Shown piece after piece: positions 1 through 12,858 of a stretch of DNA of 64,000 bases. Source of the stretch: Mesorhizobium loti R88b (GTDB taxonomy: Bacteria; Pseudomonadota; Alphaproteobacteria; Rhizobiales; Rhizobiaceae); NCBI RefSeq assembly GCF_013170845.1, contig NZ_CP033367.1, positions 6,449,001-6,513,000 on the forward strand. Reading direction: 5' to 3'. Below the pieces are notes generated by a model. The model made no database searches, had not been told where the DNA came from, and worked only from the letters and a program-made list of their open reading frames with translations. Position numbers and translations under genes: made by a program. How positions within the stretch are numbered: position 1 is the first letter of the stretch; every line of letters starts with the position of its first letter.

Positions 1-193
1 CCTGCCCGTCTTCGGACGGCTGGGTGCCCTCGGTGATCAGAAGACCCATCGTGGCGCGCTGTGCGTAATACTCGGGAGCCAGATCACCGGGTGTTCCGTC
101 GGGCTTGGCCCGGCTTCGGGTCATCGGCGCCATGGCGAGGCGGTGCGGCAGTTGCAGGTTGCCGAGTTTGAAAGTGGACCAGACATAGGTCAT
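1..193 (-). CDS. Old yellow enzyme family alkene reductase, N-terminal 64 residues (partial)
   Basis: Only the N-terminus lies in the window; the gene runs off the left edge. The reading starts MTYVWSTFKLGNLQL and continues through the MAPMTRSRA segment and a LLITEGTQPS segment, which are hallmarks of the FMN-binding TIM barrel of old yellow enzymes (NemA/alkene reductase type). Such enzymes reduce activated C=C bonds with NAD(P)H. The ATG at 193 follows an AGGAG ribosome site. It is the last gene of a likely operon with the AtaL-like gene (40 bp upstream) and the NmrA-type gene. Catalytic residues are outside the window, so the substrate cannot be judged. Confidence 0.85.
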   Translation of the reverse strand, partial: MTYVWSTFKLGNLQLPHRLAMAPMTRSRAKPDGTPGDLAPEYYAQRATMGLLITEGTQPSEDGQ

Positions 194-233
194 GTGTTTT
201 CTCCTATTGTTGGGTTTGTCGGGGGGCTGAGGA

Positions 234-707
234 TTAGAGTCTGCCTGCGGCAAGCAGCTCGCGCGTGCGTGTCAGCGTCGACAGCAGAGCGGATTTGTAA
301 CCCTTCTCGCTATCGAACTGCGTCTGCTCAGCCTGCTCCTCGGGGCCATTCGGCTCTTTGCCGCGAAGACCAGTGTAGCAATAGAACTTGAGCTGCAGCT
401 CGCCGGCATCATCCTCGAACAGCTCGTTGATAATCGCGCCTTCGCGTGGGCCGATCGCTTGGAAGAAGGTGATCTTGCTTTGCGGCTCAAGGGTGATGAT
501 TTCGCGGAGGTCGGCGCCGGCGATCGTGGCTTCGCGCACGAAGTGGGTCGCGCTCTCCTCCACGACGTCGCAGCGCGTGCAGACGCCGGGCGGGAGGAAA
601 AGGCGCGCGTCACGCGCCTTCAGCTCAAGGCCCTTCCAGACCTGCTCGCGCGTGAGCTTGGTCTCGCCGGCGGGGTTCACCGGAACGGTTGCAGTTGAAT
701 AGATCAT
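234..707 (-). CDS. AtaL-like / DUF1857 SRPBCC-fold protein
   Basis: The 157-residue product matches from memory the DUF1857 (AtaL-like) family, small proteins with a START/SRPBCC-like ligand-binding fold. Visible family features are the opening VPVNPAGE segment followed by LTREQVWKGLELKARD, and the central IITLEPQSKITFF strand. It is cytosolic, with no signal peptide. The start has an AAGGAA ribosome site. It sits 37 bp after the NmrA-type gene and 40 bp before the old yellow enzyme gene, so the three are probably one transcript. Its biochemical role is unknown; binding a hydrophobic substrate for the neighbouring reductases is an inference. Confidence 0.8.
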   Translation of the reverse strand: MIYSTATVPVNPAGETKLTREQVWKGLELKARDARLFLPPGVCTRCDVVEESATHFVREATIAGADLREIITLEPQSKITFFQAIGPREGAIINELFEDDAGELQLKFYCYTGLRGKEPNGPEEQAEQTQFDSEKGYKSALLSTLTRTRELLAAGRL

Positions 708-744
708 AGTGTGTTCCTTGATTGGGTGTTGTGGACAGCAGCGC

Positions 745-1608
745 TCAGGCAGCGATCTGAGCGGCGTAGTCGCGGTACGAGCGCAGCGGGCGGCCCAGCA
801 GGGTGGTCAGCCGATCGACATCGCCGGCGTCCGGGACCATGCCGTCGGTCAGGAAGCGCTCGGCCATCAGGCGCATGTCGAGGGCCATCCAGCTCGGCAT
901 GAACTGTCGCAGGTTCTGCTCAAATCCCGCGGTGTCATTGCCGGGGTAGGCGATCGGGCGGCCGAGGACGTCCGTCCAGATCGCCGCGGCATCAGCGCCC
1001 GTCAGCGTATCCGGGCCGACCAGGTTGATGCGGTTGAGCGGGAGCGGCGTGGACGACTGTTCGCGGCGGATGAGCTCGATCGCAGCGATCTCGCCAACGT
1101 CGCGGGCGTCGATCATGGCAAGACCCTTGCTGCCGATCGGCATGGGGTAGATGCCGTAGCCGGTGATCACGTCCTTGATGGTGATGTCGTTGTCCATGAA
1201 GTAGGCCGGGCGCAGGATGGTGGCGTTGAGGCCCATCTGCTCGATCATCCGCTCGACGCCGAACTTGCCCGCGAAGTGCGGCACGTTCACGTAGACGTCG
1301 CTGTGGATCACCGAGAGATAGACGATCCGCTCGATGCCGACTTCGCGAGCAACGGCCAAGGCGACGAGCGCCTGGGTATATTCGTCGGCCACTACCCCGT
1401 TCAGCAGGAACAGCGTGGACACGCCCGAGAAGGCGCTGCGCAGCGCGTCGACGTCGAGCAGGTCGCCTTGGGCGACTTCGACACCGGCCGGGAAATTGGC
1501 CTTGGAAGGGTCGCGAACCAGAACGCGCACGTCTGCGCCACGGTTCACAAGTTGTTCGACAACGTTGCGGCCTACATTGCCGGTCGCGCCAGTTACGAGG
1601 ATGGTCAT
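745..1608 (-). CDS. NmrA-type NAD(P)-binding oxidoreductase or sensor
   Basis: The 287-residue protein begins with a Rossmann dinucleotide-binding motif, TGATGNVGRNVVEQL, at about residues 6-20. The central part (ERIVYLSVIHSDVYVN) and the LRPAYFMDN segment are typical of NmrA/atypical extended SDR proteins, including quinone oxidoreductase 2-like enzymes. The classical YxxxK catalytic pair is not obvious, so it could be a redox sensor as well as an enzyme. The ATG at 1608 follows an AGGAGT site. It is first in the operon with the AtaL-like and old yellow enzyme genes, and a perfect palindrome lies about 20 bp upstream of its start. Confidence 0.85.
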   Translation of the reverse strand: MTILVTGATGNVGRNVVEQLVNRGADVRVLVRDPSKANFPAGVEVAQGDLLDVDALRSAFSGVSTLFLLNGVVADEYTQALVALAVAREVGIERIVYLSVIHSDVYVNVPHFAGKFGVERMIEQMGLNATILRPAYFMDNDITIKDVITGYGIYPMPIGSKGLAMIDARDVGEIAAIELIRREQSSTPLPLNRINLVGPDTLTGADAAAIWTDVLGRPIAYPGNDTAGFEQNLRQFMPSWMALDMRLMAERFLTDGMVPDAGDVDRLTTLLGRPLRSYRDYAAQIAA

Positions 1609-1627
1609 AGAGGTTACTCCTGGTTGG

Positions 1628-1646
1628 TTGTTAAGTCTGGTAACAA
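1628..1646. promoter_or_regulatory. Palindromic operator before the redox operon
   Basis: The sequence TTGTTA-N7-TAACAA is a perfect 6-7-6 inverted repeat. It lies 20 bp upstream of the NmrA-type start codon, where a LysR- or TetR-type regulator would control the three-gene operon. The palindrome is seen directly; the identity of the regulator is inference. The nearest candidates are the LysR genes starting at 2418 and 4131. Confidence 0.55.
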
Positions 1647-1683
1647 TCTAACGGCCCAAATTCACACCCACTAGCCGCGCAAT

Positions 1684-2127
1684 TTAGACGCACCGTCTCA
1701 CTGGTGGAACGATAGAAGCCTTGGTCGGAGCAATGAGGCGGCAGCGTCGAGTGCAGCGGATCCGGCTTCCGGGATGGCAAGAGTTGGCCGGGAAAATGGC
1801 GACTGGGGTAACGTCCGTGCGCCCGCTGATGCCGATGACGTCGATCACAAGATCTCCGGCGAAAGCGGAGACGTCGAAACGCCGCATGTCATGCGACTGA
1901 GAGGTCCGCCGATGGACGGTCGCTACGGCGTCGACGCGCTCCAGCATTGTTTCGAGCTTTGCGGAGATCGCAGGATTTTCGACGGTGCGCGCCTGAAATC
2001 GCAGCAGCGCGGTGATCAAGGTCAGATCGTTCTTAACGCGGTGATCGAGTTGCAGGAGCAGTAGGATCTTCGCCTCGAGCACAACCGCCAGCTCCGCAAT
2101 GCGGCCAGCGGCCGTGTACGCGCTCAC
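1684..2127 (-). pseudogene. Truncated HisKA_2/HWE-type histidine kinase
   Basis: The reading frame keeps the dimerisation and phosphoacceptor helix of a HisKA_2/HWE-family sensor kinase: LLLQLDHRVKNDLTL contains the phosphorylatable His at residue 29, followed by a second helix with VATVHRRTSQS and RFDVSAFAGDLV. After about residue 105 the family resemblance stops and an Arg/Cys-rich tail unlike any kinase follows (SRIRCTRRCRLIAP). No N, G1 or G2 boxes of the ATP-binding domain exist, so it cannot autophosphorylate. The start is a GTG at 2127. Its 3' end lies in promoter-like sequence resembling the region before the 4131 LysR gene, suggesting a rearrangement breakpoint. Confidence 0.6.
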
Positions 2128-2417
2128 TCAAAAAAGGGGCTTCATGGGTTGCACCGGTCCGATCAAGGAGCCCGGCACAAAGTGCACGCGGGCCTCACGA
2201 TGCATTCCAGCGACGCTCCGCTACAAGATCGGCGCAGTGCACCGCAGTGTCCCTACATCGCGACAATTGGCCCCGCCTTGCTGCTGAGTGCCGCGGGCAG
2301 CAACACGCCGGCGTCAAACTCGCCGTGCGTTTCTGCCCCTTTCGTGTGCCAGTTTTGTTTCGCACGATGGATTGACGCCGCATGTCAGATCCGGTGTCTC
2401 CGCCAAGGGAGTTCACG

Positions 2418-3335
2418 ATGATTGACGTCGACGATATGCGCGCCTTCCAGACGGTCGCCAGGCTATTGAGTTTTTCAGGGGCGGGCCGCGTCCTCTCAGT
2501 GCGCAAGTCGGCCATCAGTCGCTCGATCCAGCGGTTGGAAGCGCTGCTTGGCGTTCGCCTTTTTGAACGTACAACCCGCGAGGTCGTACTGACCGAGGCT
2601 GGGCGGGCGTTGCTCGGTCATTTTAGCGAGATCGTTACCCGCGTTGACGAGGTCCTCGATATGGCCACCAGCCTGGCGTCGCATCCACGAGGCCGGCTGC
2701 GGCTCACCGCTGGAATCGGCTTTGGCATGGAGGTGCTGACCGAAATTCTTCCTGTGTTTTCCCTCGCGTTTTCAGACGTCGATGTGTCTCTCGAACTGAC
2801 GAGCAGGACGGTTGACCTTGTCGCCGAACAGACTGATGTGGCCTTCCGAATGGGTCCGATGCTTGATTCAAATCTGGTCGCGACACGGCTTGGAGCAATC
2901 GCCTGCCTGTTATGCGCCGCACCCTCCTACCTCGAACGGCGCGGTTGGCCCAGGTCGATCGACGATCTGCGCTCCCACGATCTGCTCCTCATCCCCCGTG
3001 GCGATGGTCTCCCCCGGCGTCTGTCGCTTTGCGACAAGGACGGCGTGGAGCACCAGGTCGAGGCCACCGCTCGGCTCACCGCAAATGATCCCAAGGCAAT
3101 AGATCGCATGGTGCTTAACGGGGCTGGGATCGCGGCTACGGCGAGATATGTGGCCGCGCCTGAGATCGAGGCCGGCAATCTCGTTCGCGTTCTGCCCGAC
3201 TGGAGCGTTCCAGCCGTCGATGTCAGTCTAGTCATGCCTGCCGGTAAGGAACGCAGCCCGGCTGCAAGAGCCTTCGTCGACTTTATGCGCAAACGGGTTG
3301 CCGGCAACCGCCGCTGGTTTGACGATGGGGCGTGA
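2418..3335 (+). CDS. LysR-family transcriptional regulator
   Basis: The 305-residue protein has an N-terminal winged helix-turn-helix (AFQTVARLLSFSGAGRVL through ISRSIQRLEALLGVRLFERT), with the LysR signature, and a C-terminal effector domain with the usual RLTAGIGFG start. I chose the ATG at 2418 because it has an AAGGGA ribosome site 7 bases upstream; an in-frame ATG at 2382 would add 12 residues without such a site. It resembles the regulators that control neighbouring oxidoreductases. It is convergent with the NAD(P)-binding gene ending at 3342. Its target could be the redox operon at 1-1608, but no direct evidence shows this. Confidence 0.9.
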   Translation: MIDVDDMRAFQTVARLLSFSGAGRVLSVRKSAISRSIQRLEALLGVRLFERTTREVVLTEAGRALLGHFSEIVTRVDEVLDMATSLASHPRGRLRLTAGIGFGMEVLTEILPVFSLAFSDVDVSLELTSRTVDLVAEQTDVAFRMGPMLDSNLVATRLGAIACLLCAAPSYLERRGWPRSIDDLRSHDLLLIPRGDGLPRRLSLCDKDGVEHQVEATARLTANDPKAIDRMVLNGAGIAATARYVAAPEIEAGNLVRVLPDWSVPAVDVSLVMPAGKERSPAARAFVDFMRKRVAGNRRWFDDGA

Positions 3336-3341
3336 CGACCT

Positions 3342-4010
3342 TCACCATGTAATCAGTGGCGAACGATGCCGCCAGGCGTCGCTATCCACCTGGTCGAGGA
3401 CAAATTTCGCAACGTCCTCCCGCGAGATGGTGCCGCCATGGAAGGCGGACAGATCGGTTAGAGTGCGGACATTGCCGCGTCCCGCCTTTTTGTTCAAAAC
3501 GGATGGCCGGATGATCGTCCAATCGAGGTCGGACTCACGGATGACGGCTTCCTGCCGGTTCTTGTCCGCATAGACGTTGCGCAGGAGCAGCGGGAAAATC
3601 ACCTTATCGAACAGGAACCCGCCATGGCCGGCGCTATCGCCCGCGCCCATCCCGGTGATGGTGATCAGGCGCGAGAAGTGTTCCGTCTTCATTGCCTTAA
3701 CGAGCGCGCGGGTCGCGGTCGAGAGCAGCGTCACCTGCTTGAACGGGCTGGCCGGAGTGCCCAGGGCACTGATGACGGCATCCTGCCCGGTCACGGCCTG
3801 GCGTAGGGTCTTCTCGTCGCGGGCGTCGCCGACAACAAGCCGAACGCCCTTCATATCCGCCGCTTTTTCGGGAGATCGGACCAGCGCCGTCACCTCATAT
3901 CCGCGTGCCAATGCCTGGCTGACGATGAGACGGCCAGTTGGCCCCGTCGCCCCCAAAACCAATATCTTGGTCTGCGCGGCGTGGGGATTGTCGTTTGTGG
4001 ACTTGGTCAT
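3342..4010 (-). CDS. NAD(P)H-binding SDR-like protein (NmrA/YwnB type)
   Basis: The 222-residue product carries a Rossmann motif, LGATGPTGRLIVSQAL, near its N-terminus, and an LITITGMGAG plus a DWTIIRPSVL segment characteristic of the NAD(P)H-binding family (atypical SDR5 group, related to flavin reductases and NmrA). A longer frame to 4109 exists, but the ATG at 4010 has a GAGGA ribosome site 8 bases upstream and leaves room for a promoter, so I use it. It is divergent from the LysR gene at 4131, the usual arrangement for a LysR regulator and its target. The substrate is unknown. Confidence 0.85.
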   Translation of the reverse strand: MTKSTNDNPHAAQTKILVLGATGPTGRLIVSQALARGYEVTALVRSPEKAADMKGVRLVVGDARDEKTLRQAVTGQDAVISALGTPASPFKQVTLLSTATRALVKAMKTEHFSRLITITGMGAGDSAGHGGFLFDKVIFPLLLRNVYADKNRQEAVIRESDLDWTIIRPSVLNKKAGRGNVRTLTDLSAFHGGTISREDVAKFVLDQVDSDAWRHRSPLITW

Positions 4011-4051
4011 GGCTTTGTTCCTCGTTGGGTGAGACGTTTGCAGTTGGGTAG

Positions 4052-4118
4052 GTTGTGTCGTGAATATGAGTGGTTCACAGACGACGCGATAGACGCTAAT
4101 ATTGGACACAACGTCTCA
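4052..4118. promoter_or_regulatory. Divergent SDR/LysR promoter region with inverted repeat
   Basis: The 120-bp gap between the divergent genes holds an exact 8-bp inverted repeat, GTTGTGTC at 4052-4059 and GACACAAC at 4105-4112. AGACG/CGTCT arms also flank the right half. Spacing across the shared promoter fits a LysR-type regulatory region, but the exact operator cannot be assigned from sequence alone. Confidence 0.4.
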
Positions 4119-4130
4119 TTGGTGGAACAG

Positions 4131-5021
4131 ATGGATTTGCTGGCTCTCGCGGATTTCGTGCTCGTGGCCCGCCATGGCGGCTTCGGCCGTGCAGCACGGG
4201 CCGCCACACGCCCCAAGGCGACTTTGTCGCGACGGGTGGCAGAACTTGAGGCTGGCCTCGGATTGCGACTTGTCGAGCGTGGCGCGCGGGCACTCAAACT
4301 GACCGAGGAAGGGCGGGCGCTTTACGAACGGGCAGGCCATTTGCTGACCGAACTGGACGAAACCGCAGCAACGATTGCCTCGGGCGGACAGCGGCCGCGA
4401 GGCAAACTGCGGATAAGTGCACCATTGCTTTTTTCTCAAACCGCAATGGGCAAGATCGCCGCCGGTTTTGCGCTGAAGTACCCGGAAGTTCGACTCGAGG
4501 TCTCTACGGATGACCGCGCTGTGGATATGATCGAGGAGGGGTTTGATCTGGTGATCCGGGTAAACCCGAATCCGGATGAGACCCTTGTCGGGCGAGCGTT
4601 CCTGCACGATCGACTGGTGGTCGCCGCTAGCCCGGGTCTCGCCCGGCCGACGGCGAACATGACAGTGCCCGCCGTCGTACGATCGGCGGGCGATCGACTG
4701 ACATGGCAAGTGATGACCGCCACCGGCCCGACTTCAATTATGATCGAGCCCGTTCTGGCTCTAACATCCCTTGTCATGGTCCGGGACGCGGTGCGAGCCG
4801 GCGTCGGCGCCGGCCGCCTACCTTTGTCGCTCGTGAGCCACGATCTCGCAGACGGCACGCTGGTAGAATGGGGCGAGGTCGACGGACCTGACATTGTTCT
4901 TTGGACGCTTTACCCGTCCAAGCGGCTCCTGAGCGCTCGGGTGTCAGCGTTTCTGAACTATCTCAAGGAGGCCTTCCCTATGGGGACGCCTGACGAACTG
5001 GCGGCTTATATCGGCAAATGA
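4131..5021 (+). CDS. LysR-family transcriptional regulator
   Basis: The 296-residue protein starts MDLLALADFVLVARHGGFG, the normal beginning of LysR regulators, followed by the recognition helix TRPKATLSRRVAELEAGLGL and an effector domain (GKLRISAPLLFSQ). The frame is open further upstream, but the family N-terminus fits the ATG at 4131. The ribosome site is weak. It is divergent from the SDR gene at 3342-4010 and probably regulates it. It belongs to the group that often controls small oxidoreductases in response to electrophiles or aromatic ligands; the ligand here is unknown. Confidence 0.88.
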   Translation: MDLLALADFVLVARHGGFGRAARAATRPKATLSRRVAELEAGLGLRLVERGARALKLTEEGRALYERAGHLLTELDETAATIASGGQRPRGKLRISAPLLFSQTAMGKIAAGFALKYPEVRLEVSTDDRAVDMIEEGFDLVIRVNPNPDETLVGRAFLHDRLVVAASPGLARPTANMTVPAVVRSAGDRLTWQVMTATGPTSIMIEPVLALTSLVMVRDAVRAGVGAGRLPLSLVSHDLADGTLVEWGEVDGPDIVLWTLYPSKRLLSARVSAFLNYLKEAFPMGTPDELAAYIGK

Positions 5022-5168
5022 GGTGTCGCGCTCATGCCTTCCAACGACCTCATACGCCCTAAACCGCAAAATCAACGGCGGTATCACAAAAAGGCCAGAA
5101 TGGCGCAACCGCAAGAGGAGATTGCGCTAAATTCGCCAGAAAAATCAACAGCTTAGAGAAATAACCGA

Positions 5169-5245
5169 TGGTACCGTTGGCTGGGATCGAACCAGCGACC
5201 TCCGGATCCACAATCCGGCGCTCTAACCATCTGAGCTACAACGGC
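5169..5245 (-). tRNA. tRNA-His (GTG anticodon)
   Basis: The minus strand folds into a complete cloverleaf of 77 nt with CCA encoded. The anticodon arm has the loop TTGTGGA, giving GUG, and the T arm contains GGTTCGATCC. The acceptor stem pairs GCCGTTG with CAACGGT, so the first pair is G1:U72, followed by A73. There is no G at position -1 (the base there is T). This is the known alphaproteobacterial exception to the tRNA-His identity rule, in which the histidyl-tRNA synthetase does not need G-1. Confidence 0.96.
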
Positions 5246-5400
5246 ACGTTTGCCTGAGCGGATCGAGGTGCGATCTGCTCCGTCGTTCGGCGATGCGTCC
5301 TTACGGGCTTATGGATTTTAATTCAAGGCTTTTGGAAAGCAAAGGGCACTTGCCCACATCGGCATGTCGTTACCCAGGCAAGGGCAGAGTGCCAGGCAAA

Positions 5401-5521
5401 GAAAAAGGCCGGCGGGAGGAGGTGCCGGCCTTTTCCTGTTACGAGCCAGCGGGAGGAGGTGCTGGCTGGTCACCCCGGGGAGCAGAGGGAGGAGGTTCCA
5501 CTCGCCGGGTATTCCTTTATG
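5401..5521 (-). ncRNA. Anti-Shine-Dalgarno sRNA, alpha-r14/CcsR ('cuckoo') type
   Basis: Read on the minus strand, about 120 nt contain three consecutive hairpins, each presenting ACCTCCTCCC in its loop. Hairpin 1 is an imperfect stem (ACCCGG...CCGGGGT) at about 5470-5511; hairpin 2 is a 7-bp perfect stem at 5444-5467; hairpin 3 is an 11-bp stem at 5403-5434 ending in a U-run and acting as terminator. This is the diagnostic layout of rhizobial alpha-r14 and Rhodobacter CcsR RNAs, which can pair with ribosome-binding sites. A TATGAT box at 5528-5533 would place the start near 5521. It lies about 70 nt behind the phasin stop codon with no terminator between, so processing from the phasin mRNA is also possible. 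Ends are inferred. Confidence 0.82.
5403..5434 (-). terminator. Rho-independent terminator of the sRNA
   Basis: An 11-bp stem (AAAAGGCCGGC with GCCGGCCTTTT) encloses a 10-nt loop, with a T-run on the minus strand. It ends the sRNA and possibly phasin read-through. The stem is symmetric enough to work on both strands. Confidence 0.85.
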
Positions 5522-5593
5522 GCTACCATCATACGCTTGATCGTTTTTATGAAAATGCGACCTTTTGTTGCATCTTCAGACCAAGCGCAAATG

Positions 5594-6052
5594 TTAGGCA
5601 GCCTTGATGTCCTTCACGGCCTTCTCGAAGGCGGTCTTGATCGGCTTGGTGACGTCTTCGGCCGCCTTGGAGGCAACAGCCTGGAAGTCCTTGGCCTGCT
5701 CGACGGTCGATTCGATACGCTTACGCAGGAAGGAGGTCTGCAGTTCGACGACTTCCGACAGCGACTTGGCGCCAATCAGGGCTTCGAGATGCGAGAAGCC
5801 GGCTTCGGCATTGGTGCGCAGTGCAGCGATGGTCTTGAGCGACAGGTCGCTCGAAACAGTCTTGGCGGTCTCGTAGGTCGACTCCAGAGCCTTCTGGGTC
5901 TCTTCGGCGCCGGTCTTGAGCTTGGCATAGGCCTCTTTCGACTGCTCAACGCCCTTTTCGGCGAAAGCGCGCATCTGGTCGGTGGCCTTGGAAGCGTCGA
6001 AGCTCGGGAATTCAACGTTTTCGATCGTCTCGGCAGTCTTGGTCCTGGACAT
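5594..6052 (-). CDS. Phasin family protein (PHB granule-associated)
   Basis: The 152-residue protein is almost entirely amphipathic helix, rich in Ala, Lys and Glu. It has the phasin core around DQMRAFAEKGVEQSKEAY and FSHLEALIGAKSLSEVVELQ, ending in an FEKAVKDIKAA tail. Phasins coat polyhydroxybutyrate granules and control their number and size. The gene stands alone, with two TGC-N3-GCA sites about 80 bp upstream that match the core of PhaR operators, so expression is probably released when PhaR binds PHB. The anti-SD sRNA follows directly on the same strand. Acetoacetyl-CoA synthetase at 10702 fits a PHB-cycle context. Confidence 0.92.
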   Translation of the reverse strand: MSRTKTAETIENVEFPSFDASKATDQMRAFAEKGVEQSKEAYAKLKTGAEETQKALESTYETAKTVSSDLSLKTIAALRTNAEAGFSHLEALIGAKSLSEVVELQTSFLRKRIESTVEQAKDFQAVASKAAEDVTKPIKTAFEKAVKDIKAA

Positions 6053-6132
6053 TTTCCATCCTTTTCAGCGGCAGCGGCTTTGACAGAAAGCCGTCTCGTT
6101 CAGTTATGATGGCAATATAAAGGCAAATTTTG

Positions 6133-6160
6133 TGCATTGCAATATCTTTGTTGCAGTGCA
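6133..6160. promoter_or_regulatory. Paired PhaR-like operator sites upstream of phasin
   Basis: TGCATTGCA (6133-6141) and TGCAGTGCA (6152-6160) are two TGC-N3-GCA palindromes with centres 19 bp apart, about two helical turns. They also form a larger inverted repeat (GTGCATTGCAA with TTGCAGTGCAC). PhaR of Paracoccus recognises CTGC-N3-GCAG and represses phasin genes, so the site type and position fit. Assignment to PhaR is inference. Confidence 0.65.
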
Positions 6161-6248
6161 CCATAATTTCTTTTGGGCCGTTAACCAAGAGGCCAGATTC
6201 CAGCCTTTGCACGTTCTGGCTTGTGGACCTTCGCGCCGCCGGCTTTTA

Positions 6249-6264
6249 TTAACAAAGCGTTAAC
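6249..6264 (+). promoter_or_regulatory. CtrA box before the PAS histidine kinase gene
   Basis: TTAA-N7-TTAAC matches the alphaproteobacterial CtrA consensus exactly and lies 38 bp upstream of the kinase start codon at 6302. CtrA is the master cell-cycle regulator whose phosphorylation is controlled by PleC/DivJ/PdhS-type kinases through DivK. The match is seen directly; regulation is inferred. Confidence 0.6.
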
Positions 6265-6301
6265 TGCAAACTTCGCCGCTCCGTGAGGATTCGCCAAGCG
6301 C

Positions 6302-10444
<4,143 letters not shown>

Positions 10445-10701
10445 CCGGTCAGTCTATCAGGCAAAAGAAAAGGCGCCCAAAGGACGCCTTAAGAGATGGG
10501 ATTGCTGTCACAACGGGGGCTTGAGCGAATTCAGATCCTCCGGGGGCAGAGGAACGGGATTTCTCCCTCAAGTTACATGCGACTATCGACGCCGGGACTT
10601 AACAAGTCCTTACCAGCCTCTCGAAAAATTTACGAATGTGTACCACTCATGAAATCTAGGTAAATTCTAACGACAGATTTCGTTAACCATGGCGGTTGGG
10701 T
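10445..10701. other. 257-bp intergenic stretch with several hairpins
   Basis: No credible ORF is present. The stretch holds the hairpins GGACTT-AAC-AAGTCC (10595-10609), an outer CTTGAG/CTCAAG pairing at 10520-10525 and 10567-10572, and a terminator-like hairpin at 10470-10490 whose T-run is on the minus strand. A minus-strand small RNA is possible but unproven. Confidence 0.4.
10461..10490 (-). terminator. Minus-strand terminator-like hairpin
   Basis: AAGGCG pairs with CGCCTT around a short loop at 10470-10490. On the minus strand it is followed by TTCTTTT, giving an intrinsic terminator in that direction; on the plus strand no T-run follows. It lies about 210 nt beyond the acetoacetyl-CoA synthetase stop, so it may end that mRNA or a separate small RNA. 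Confidence 0.5.
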
Positions 10702-12663
<1,962 letters not shown>

Positions 12664-12858
12664 GATCGATCCTCCCAAGTCGTCATCGCTTATGCATATC
12701 GCAGCGCAGCAGAGCAAGATTTTGTTGGGCCGAAGCGGCCAGGTGTGCGCAAATGCCATCGCCGGGCCATAAAGACTTGAAATGCCTCAGTCGTAAGTCG
12801 TAGTGACGACTGGGGTCACGTCGGGCAATTTTTTCGGAACGGAAGCGTACAAGACGAT

